Shown one piece after another: positions 33,115 through 37,894 of a stretch of 37,894 bases of DNA (positions are counted from its first letter, which is position 1; every line of letters starts with the position of its first letter). The DNA comes from an uncultured Nostoc sp. (lineage in GTDB: Bacteria > Cyanobacteriota > Cyanobacteriia > Cyanobacteriales > Nostocaceae), in the NCBI RefSeq assembly GCF_937863485.1, contig NZ_CALMFY010000055.1:1-37894 (forward strand), in the 5' to 3' direction. The position numbers were made by a program, and so were the translations under genes. The notes under the pieces were generated by a model that was not told the DNA's origin, searched no databases, and saw only the letters and a list, made by a program, of their open reading frames with translations.

Positions 33115-33408
33115 TTACAGCACGATTTTGCCGCGAACATGCCCACTCTGACTTAGGTCTTGAGCTTGACGGGCTTCAGACAAGGGAAAGGTCTGAGCAA
33201 TAACTGTCTTAACCTGCCCAGAATCAAGTAAATTCGCAATTTCTTTCAGCAGCGAGGCAGAGGGTTTCGCATCCACCATCTCAGCACGGATACCTCGTCC
33301 TTGAGCATCTTGAGCATTGGGGGGAGCAGGGATTGAAACTAAAATGCCACCCGGCTTCAGCACTGCACTACCTACATTGCCGGTTCCACCTGTTACGAGA
33401 ATCTTCAT
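33115..33408 (-). pseudogene. In-frame chimera of NmrA-like N terminus and MDR reductase C terminus
   Basis: A 97-codon frame. Residues 1-17 (MKILVTGGTGNVGSAVL) are the start of an NAD(P)-binding epimerase/NmrA-type protein. From residue 18 onward (KPGGILVSIPAPPN, LLKEIANLLDSGQVKTVIAQ, FPLSEARQAQDLSQSGHVRG, ending GKIVL) it is the C-terminal end of a medium-chain (quinone oxidoreductase-like) reductase. Each half alone belongs to a protein of 200-330 residues. The join is in frame and has no stop, so an internal deletion between two neighbouring genes probably created it. Cofactor and active sites are incomplete, so it is presumably inactive. Confidence 0.8.
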
Positions 33409-33553
33409 TGGCTTACCTCATTGTTTGTCTGTTGATGCTCAGACGACTTGCTCTATAGCTTTTCAGACACCCTCTAATGGATCTAGCTGCAAAGCGATCG
33501 CTTTCCTTGTCACTTTCGGGTTAAGAAATATCAATAGTCCCCTAAATCACAAA

Positions 33554-33787
33554 TCAGTGCGGCTCAATATGTAGTCGAGGGGCTATTCCTGGATTGACTA
33601 ATTCTGCCACCTCTTCTTTTGATAATTTGCTCAACTCAGCCTGCAGTTCTTCAGCCGTGAAGAGATAGCCTTGTGCTTCTGCAAGGTTGACGCAAGTTTG
33701 TATATCGCCTGCAGCTTGACACTGTGCCTGTAACGCTTGGTTTTGTCTAATAGCTGCAAAAAATTGGTTGATCGGTGTTTGAGCCAT
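33554..33787 (-). CDS. Nif11-domain peptide (possible RiPP precursor)
   Basis: A 77-residue protein with the Nif11 leader pattern: helical start (MAQTPINQFFAAIRQNQALQ), a middle (AAGDIQTCVNLAEAQGY) and LFTAEELQAELSKLS. Nif11-type leaders usually end in a Gly-Gly cleavage site before a variable core peptide; here the end is VAELVNPGIAPRLHIEPH, with no Gly-Gly. Strong Shine-Dalgarno (AAGGAG). No maturase, peptidase or ABC exporter gene is nearby, so a RiPP role is uncertain; many stand-alone Nif11 proteins have unknown functions. A HIP1 site 60 bp downstream suggests this short stretch is native DNA inside the island. Confidence 0.8.
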   Translation of the reverse strand: MAQTPINQFFAAIRQNQALQAQCQAAGDIQTCVNLAEAQGYLFTAEELQAELSKLSKEEVAELVNPGIAPRLHIEPH

Positions 33788-33906
33788 GTCAATTTATCTC
33801 CTTGTGAATTGATGCAGTAGCTTTATGGCATGTTGTTCGCTTCGTTGTTTTTCATGATTGGTTTATATAAGTGTTTGCTTAGCAAGTTTCTGCTCAACGG
33901 AACGTA

Positions 33907-34872
33907 TTACGGATTAGTCTTGCTCTTGAGGAAGCTAGCTATCATGCCCAAAGCCGCCTCCGCTGCGTTCAGTGTTCCGACGTTCCCTGGAAAGACGTGC
34001 GTCATTCCTTCCCACACGTGAGCCGTCACATCGACCCCCTCGGCATGGGCACGCTTGGCATAGCGGCGCGTGTCATCGAGCAGCACCTCGCTCGTTCCAA
34101 CGTGAATTTGAATCGGGGGCAAGCCAGTGAAGCTGCCGTAAAGCGGCGAAACCAGCGGATCGCTTGGATCGTGCCCGTTCAGGTAGCTCGCACTAGCCAT
34201 TGACAGCACCTCCCTCGTCAACAGTGGATCGTCGTCTGCGTGGTCCTGTAAACTCAGTCCTGTCAAGGCCAGGTCTGTCCAGGGCGACATCACAACGGCA
34301 GCGGAGGGAGCAATGCCACCGCCTGCAAGCGCATCGGATTGTGTGACTGACAATAGGACCAGAGCCAGACCGCCACCGGCTGAGTCTCCGACGATCGCGA
34401 TCTTCTGGGTGCCCTGTTCGACGAGTCCGCGATAAGCCGCCTTCGCATCGTCCAAGGCGGCTGGGAAGGGGTGTTCCGGTGCGAGCCTGTAGTCCACCAC
34501 GAACGCGGATGCGCTTGTGCGTGCGGCGACCTGGCCGGCGAGATGCCGATATGCATGCGCCGAACCTTGTGCATACGCTCCCCCGTGAAGATGGATGATG
34601 GCGACGCCTAGGTGTGGGTTCTGCGGATGGCACCAAACGCCTGGCACACCCCCAACTACACCTTGCTCATAGCTTACACCCAGCGCGTCCGGGGTTTTCT
34701 CCATGATCTCGTCGAAGGAACCGCGAGCATCCGGTCCGCTCAGCTTGCCTTTGGAGGAAGCAGCCTCCGTCCGCATCACAGCGACGAGCTCGCCATCCTT
34801 TTCGGTGAGCGGATGGCGGATCTCGGCTGCATTAGCATTGCTGGGTTCAAGCTTCTCATTGTCGGACTGCAT
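33907..34872 (-). CDS. Alpha/beta-hydrolase, HSL-family esterase
   Basis: A 321-residue hydrolase of the hormone-sensitive-lipase/acetyl-hydrolase type. The oxyanion motif is HLHGGAYAQGS (HGG at 96-98), the nucleophile is Ser164 in GDSAGG, the acid is Asp266 in VLLDD and the base is His292 in THVFPG. VDYRLAPEHPFPAALDDA is the hallmark of this group. The frame is open to 34989, but I start at Met40 of that frame (34872), where GGAG lies 7 bases upstream and the family homology begins. The DNA is GC-rich (about 62% in 34381-34440). It probably cleaves short-chain or aromatic esters; substrate unknown. Confidence 0.9.
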   Translation of the reverse strand: MQSDNEKLEPSNANAAEIRHPLTEKDGELVAVMRTEAASSKGKLSGPDARGSFDEIMEKTPDALGVSYEQGVVGGVPGVWCHPQNPHLGVAIIHLHGGAYAQGSAHAYRHLAGQVAARTSASAFVVDYRLAPEHPFPAALDDAKAAYRGLVEQGTQKIAIVGDSAGGGLALVLLSVTQSDALAGGGIAPSAAVVMSPWTDLALTGLSLQDHADDDPLLTREVLSMASASYLNGHDPSDPLVSPLYGSFTGLPPIQIHVGTSEVLLDDTRRYAKRAHAEGVDVTAHVWEGMTHVFPGNVGTLNAAEAALGMIASFLKSKTNP

Positions 34873-35057
34873 CTTTTTTCTCCATTGCTTGGTAACAATT
34901 CGTTCGGGCACCGCTTGGCAGTTTGTGCTAAGTTGCCAGTGAAGACGGGCTAACGAACCCAAGCTCAGTGACAGCGACTGGCAACACAAGGCCCGACAAA
35001 CAGAGAAAGCCCGATCATCAGCCTCCGTTCGCTGGAGCGTATTGTTATGCGGTGCGA

Positions 35058-35360
35058 TTAGACGGACTTCTTCATGAATGCTGGATACGGCGCGAGCGGC
35101 AAGATCTGGTAGTCAGCGTAATCAACCTCGATCAGTGGAAAACTATCGATCATCTTTTGCAGATGCTCCGGTGACTCTGCTTCAAAGAGAACGCCTGCGC
35201 CGCGGTTTTTCGTGTCCAGCGCCCACACTTGACGGAGACCTCCCTCCGCGTAAAGGACTTGCGCTTGCGCCTCCTCTTCGAGTTCCCGTTTCTGGAAGTC
35301 AGAGGGCATTCCATCAGTCTCGAATTTCTGTTTGGGCGTGAAGATAACAAGATATTGCAT
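35058..35360 (-). CDS. Muconolactone isomerase-like (MIase/YCII-type) protein 1
   Basis: A 100-residue protein: MQYLVIFTPKQKF, LYAEGGLRQVWALDTKNRGA, GVLFEAESPEHLQKMIDSFP then LIEVDYADYQILPLAPYP. The W/G...FP(L)xxxxYxD...PL pattern is like muconolactone delta-isomerase (catechol branch of the beta-ketoadipate pathway), with a dimeric ferredoxin-like fold, although a YCII-type protein is not excluded. It is about two-thirds identical to 36175-36474, and the 35 bp upstream of both genes are also alike. It lies 185 bp before the esterase gene on the same strand. Confidence 0.78.
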   Translation of the reverse strand: MQYLVIFTPKQKFETDGMPSDFQKRELEEEAQAQVLYAEGGLRQVWALDTKNRGAGVLFEAESPEHLQKMIDSFPLIEVDYADYQILPLAPYPAFMKKSV

Positions 35361-35491
35361 AGGACACTTCTGTTTAGCTTAGTTGGTTGTGAAAACCGGA
35401 CAAAAAAGGAGGCATACCCGCAAGAAAGCAGACGCCGAAGCCTCAACGAACACGCTGCTGACCCCAAAAAGAGAGCGTGGTCGAAGAGTTC

Positions 35492-36115
35492 TTAGCTATT
35501 TGCGATAGTAACGGTTTGATGGAGGTATTCGTTACTGGAAAGCTGGGCAAGCATGAAGTCAGCCAAGTCGGCACGTGTAATTTTATGAGCCTTCTCGCCC
35601 GTTTCGGGATCGAAGACTCGAATGTTCCCCTTGGCGGGGTCGTCGGTGAGGATGGCTGGGCGAAGAATCACCCAGTCCAGACCGCTGGACTCGACAGCAG
35701 ACTCCATTGCCGCTTTGTCCTTGTCCGCGCCGCGCAAAAAGGTCGAAACCAGTAAGCGCACATAAAAGGGGGTATTCGCCTCACTCTCCCCTTCGCCAAG
35801 CATGGAAGTGACTACGAGACGATGCACGCCGTTTCGCTGCATGGCAGCAATGATGGTGTTGGCGGCACTCGATTCGAGCGTCGTTTCCTTGTAAGGTGTT
35901 TTGCCGCCGATCGTGTCAAGCACCGCGTCTTGACCGAGGACTGCTGCGTCCATTGTGGCACTGTCGGTGGCGTCCCCTTCGATGACGCGAACATCCGAGA
36001 CTTCGTATTCATCAGCTTTATGAACGAAGGCCGTGACCTGGTGGCCACCGGCTATAGCCTGTTCGATTACAGCTCTACCGGTCTTGCCGGCGGCTCCTAT
36101 GACTAAGATTTTCAT
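35492..36115 (-). CDS. NAD(P)H-binding NmrA-like oxidoreductase
   Basis: A 207-residue protein with the extended-SDR N-terminal motif GAAGKTGRAV (MKILVIGAAGKTGRAVIEQA), then VRVIEGDATD, HRLVVTSMLGEG and WVILRPAILTDDPAKG, typical of the atypical SDR/NmrA family (NAD(P)H-binding, PF13460-like). AGGAAAG precedes the ATG. Members bind NAD(P) as reductases or as redox sensors; catalytic Tyr-Lys are not obvious, so the activity is unclear. It is flanked on both sides by muconolactone-isomerase-like paralogues, all on the minus strand, so one transcript is plausible. Confidence 0.87.
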   Translation of the reverse strand: MKILVIGAAGKTGRAVIEQAIAGGHQVTAFVHKADEYEVSDVRVIEGDATDSATMDAAVLGQDAVLDTIGGKTPYKETTLESSAANTIIAAMQRNGVHRLVVTSMLGEGESEANTPFYVRLLVSTFLRGADKDKAAMESAVESSGLDWVILRPAILTDDPAKGNIRVFDPETGEKAHKITRADLADFMLAQLSSNEYLHQTVTIANS

Positions 36116-36174
36116 ATTTTAACTTTCCTATGTAACGCTTAGTGGGTTTTCAACTCACAGAAATGGGGCCTTGA

Positions 36175-36474
36175 TCAGGACTTCTGTGCGAATGCAGGAT
36201 CTGGGGCGAGAGGGAAGACCTGGGTGTCAGAGTAGTCAGCCTTGATCAGTGGAAAGCTGTCGATTATCTCTTGCAGGCGCTCCGGTGACTCCGCTTCAAA
36301 GAGAACGGCCGCGCCATGATCCCTCTTGCCCAGCACCCACGATTGACGGAGAAGTCCCTCCATGTAGAGATCTTTCGCTCGCGCCTCTTCCTCGAGTAAC
36401 AATTGCGGGAAGTCAGAGGGCATTTCATCGCTTCCGAATTTCTGTTTGGGTGTGAAGATAACAAGATATTGCAT
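36175..36474 (-). CDS. Muconolactone isomerase-like protein 2
   Basis: A 99-residue paralogue of 35058-35360 with the same MQYLVIFTPKQKF start, LLRQSWVLGKRDHGAAVLFE and FPLIKADYSDTQVFPLAP. It is the most upstream gene of the minus-strand series and thus nearest to the presumed divergent promoter shared with the LysR gene. The duplication has spread at this point to three copies in total including the relic at 31645-31692. No transmembrane or signal sequence. Confidence 0.78.
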   Translation of the reverse strand: MQYLVIFTPKQKFGSDEMPSDFPQLLLEEEARAKDLYMEGLLRQSWVLGKRDHGAAVLFEAESPERLQEIIDSFPLIKADYSDTQVFPLAPDPAFAQKS

Positions 36475-36803
36475 ATGACACTCTATTTAGCTTGCTTAGA
36501 GACTCTGATCGAATCGGAAGTCAAAAGGGTAACACGGACGGTGTTTTTCAAATGAGCTTTCATTTCGGTAGCGATTGAGTGTGCGCTGGGATGCTCAAAA
36601 CAATGTGAACCCACCGTAGTATTTTTCGTTCAAGGCTTGATTTCATAACGTGCGATTGCTTCGATTTAAAGTTTCCTCTGTATTTAACATCTCCCAGTAT
36701 GATTAATCAACTTATATAGATAAAGGTGGTTTTTATGAATTGATTGTTTTTAATATTGGACAATAGCAGAGTGCAGATACTCTCATTGCAGTTAGTGCAG
36801 GTT
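36475..36803. promoter_or_regulatory. Divergent intergenic region: LysR regulator and island genes
   Basis: About 330 bp between the minus-strand isomerase-like gene and the plus-strand LysR gene. LysR regulators often bind such divergent regions at a T-N11-A dyad and control both genes. I could not single out a clean dyad, and A/T-rich DNA near 36715-36770 fits the LysR promoter. Regulation of the island by the LysR protein is therefore inferred from layout only. Confidence 0.5.
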
Positions 36804-37688
36804 ATGGACGATTTGAATGCTGTTTTAGTATTTCTCAAAGTCGCGGAACTGGGAGGATTTGCCGCAGCAGCGCGATCGCTAGACTTGCCTAAATCTACCG
36901 TCAGTCTGAAGGTCAATAAGCTAGAGCAACGGCTAGGAGTCCGATTATTTCATCGCACGACGCGGCGGGTTTCTCTTACTGAAGAAGGACGACTGTATTA
37001 CAAAAACTGTTCACCTATTCTCAATGCGTTACATGATGGTGATGATGCGATCGCCAGCCTGCAAGGACATCCGCAAGGCACTGTGCGAGTGACAGCTACC
37101 CCGTTGTTTGTACGGTCTGTTCTCGCACCCAATTTGCCAGAGTTTCTGCTGACCTACCCTGATATTCGAGTGATTCTCCATGCGGCGACTGAATACAAGG
37201 ATATTGTGAAGGAAGGGTATGATCTAGCGATTCGGATTGGGGAATTGGACGATTCAACCCTGATCATGCGGCGGATTAGCACAGATCGTCAGAAACTCTT
37301 TGCCAGCGCAACCTATCTCAAAACCGCTGGCGAACTAAGAGCAATTGCTGATTTGACCAGTCATACGCTGCTTTGTATGGCTCATCGTCAGAACGAAGTG
37401 ACCTGGACATTGGATAATAAACAGCACGAAACAGTAACGCTCTCCTTTCATCCACGACTACTCAGCAATGACGTTGCCCCCATTTATCAAGCAATCGTTG
37501 CTGGAGTAGGGATTGGGCTGCTACCGGAATTTCTGTTTCAGCAGGAGTTACAGGGTGGGGATATAGTAAACGTCTTACCCCAGTGGTCATCAGCTCCGGT
37601 CCCGATTAACGCACTTTACCCCAGTCGAAAATATGTCCCAATGAAAGTCAAAGTCTTTTTAGAGTTCCTTGAGCAAAAGATGCGCTAA
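36804..37688 (+). CDS. LysR-family transcriptional regulator
   Basis: A 294-residue protein. The N-terminal winged HTH (residues 1-60) is typical: MDDLNAVLVFLKVAELGGFA, AARSLDLPKSTVSLKVNKLE, QRLGVRLFHRTTRRVSLTEEG. The effector domain (about 90-290) has GTVRVTATPLFVRSVLAPNL and VAGVGIGLLPEFL. The protein resembles the AaeR/CrgA group, which often respond to aromatic acids or oxidants. I start at ATG 36804, matching the family, instead of the TTG 20 codons earlier. Two HIP1 sites inside (36871 and 37048) argue that this is host DNA, in contrast to the adjacent minus-strand cluster. It may control the divergent genes. Confidence 0.92.
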   Translation: MDDLNAVLVFLKVAELGGFAAAARSLDLPKSTVSLKVNKLEQRLGVRLFHRTTRRVSLTEEGRLYYKNCSPILNALHDGDDAIASLQGHPQGTVRVTATPLFVRSVLAPNLPEFLLTYPDIRVILHAATEYKDIVKEGYDLAIRIGELDDSTLIMRRISTDRQKLFASATYLKTAGELRAIADLTSHTLLCMAHRQNEVTWTLDNKQHETVTLSFHPRLLSNDVAPIYQAIVAGVGIGLLPEFLFQQELQGGDIVNVLPQWSSAPVPINALYPSRKYVPMKVKVFLEFLEQKMR

Positions 37689-37894
37689 AACTTAACGTCA
37701 GTTCGGGTTAATGTTCGCGCGCTTAACCCCCAGAGTTCTGGGTTTGAGGGGCGCTCCCGAATCTCACAACTCGAACCGGAGCGCTATCGTTCCTATTTAA
37801 ATGCATATGCTTATATTTCTGTCAATGCGTAAGTCCTAACCCTAGCCCTTTCAAGGTGTGTTATTTTTCAGTTTTTTCTGGTTTAGAATCTTAA
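37689..37894. other. Gene-free end of window with right 19-bp inverted repeat
   Basis: No gene. The word TGTCAATGCGTAAGTCCTA at 37820-37838 is the inverted partner of 29458-29476. Downstream of the LysR stop there is no clear terminator; CCCCCAGAGTTCTGGGTTTGAGGGG (core CCCAGAGTTCTGGG, about 37728-37741) is a small hairpin without a U-tract. Confidence 0.45.

Noticed and set aside
34193..34953. Several overlapping ORFs in the esterase region on both strands
   Set aside because: Long spurious frames are expected in high G+C DNA; the esterase frame has all catalytic motifs.

Overview
The window looks like chromosomal DNA of a filamentous, heterocyst-type cyanobacterium (Nostoc/Anabaena/Calothrix group). 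Support: a chlorophyll gene (acsF), a glycine-rich RRM protein next to rpsU, pentapeptide and WD40 proteins, many copies of the cyanobacterial HIP1 octamer GCGATCGC, and interspersed palindromic and short tandem repeats between genes. I see no tRNA, rRNA or CRISPR array. Species cannot be named from the sequence alone.

Layout. (1) 1-6053 is mostly core metabolism: repeat-rich DNA, ilvA (minus), then RRM protein, rpsU, a hypothetical, an aldo/keto reductase and a PPK2-family polyphosphate phosphotransferase (plus). (2) 6054-10560 is accessory: a pentapeptide protein, a 60-residue protein, an exported seven-blade WD40 protein, a 63-bp tandem repeat array and a conserved hypothetical. (3) 10561-15890 is rearranged: an orphan PD-(D/E)XK nuclease gene, a transposase remnant, L-lactate dehydrogenase, and two pieces of a second nuclease copy separated by an SDR and a membrane-anchored phosphoesterase. 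(4) 15833-23220 is mostly ordinary: acsF with its terminator, a TM2 protein, an Ala/Lys-rich DUF2996-like protein, an EamA transporter, a small exported protein and infC, preceded by a run of small palindromes. (5) 23444-28934: a 1001-residue transporter-HEAT fusion, a broken MacB-type permease, a TrkA-type protein and a DUF3124-like lipoprotein. (6) 28935-30038 is a graveyard: pentapeptide remnant, recombinase-like motif, frameshifted transposase. (7) 30039-36474 is a minus-strand island with much higher G+C in places and almost no HIP1 sites. It holds two SDRs, a 4,5-dihydroxyphthalate decarboxylase-like enzyme, a chimeric reductase remnant, a Nif11-type peptide, an HSL-family esterase, two muconolactone-isomerase-like paralogues (plus a remnant of a third) and an NmrA-like protein. 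A divergent LysR regulator (36804-37688) follows and looks native because it contains HIP1 sites.

The most interesting part is region 7. It resembles a horizontally acquired aromatic-compound or detoxification module placed beside a resident LysR gene and now being eroded and shuffled. A 68-bp direct repeat brackets the decarboxylase gene, a 101-bp palindromic MITE-like element sits inside, and a 19-bp near-perfect inverted pair (29458-29476 and 37820-37838) brackets the whole block. No ring-cleavage dioxygenase is present, so a complete pathway is not encoded here and the substrate is unknown.
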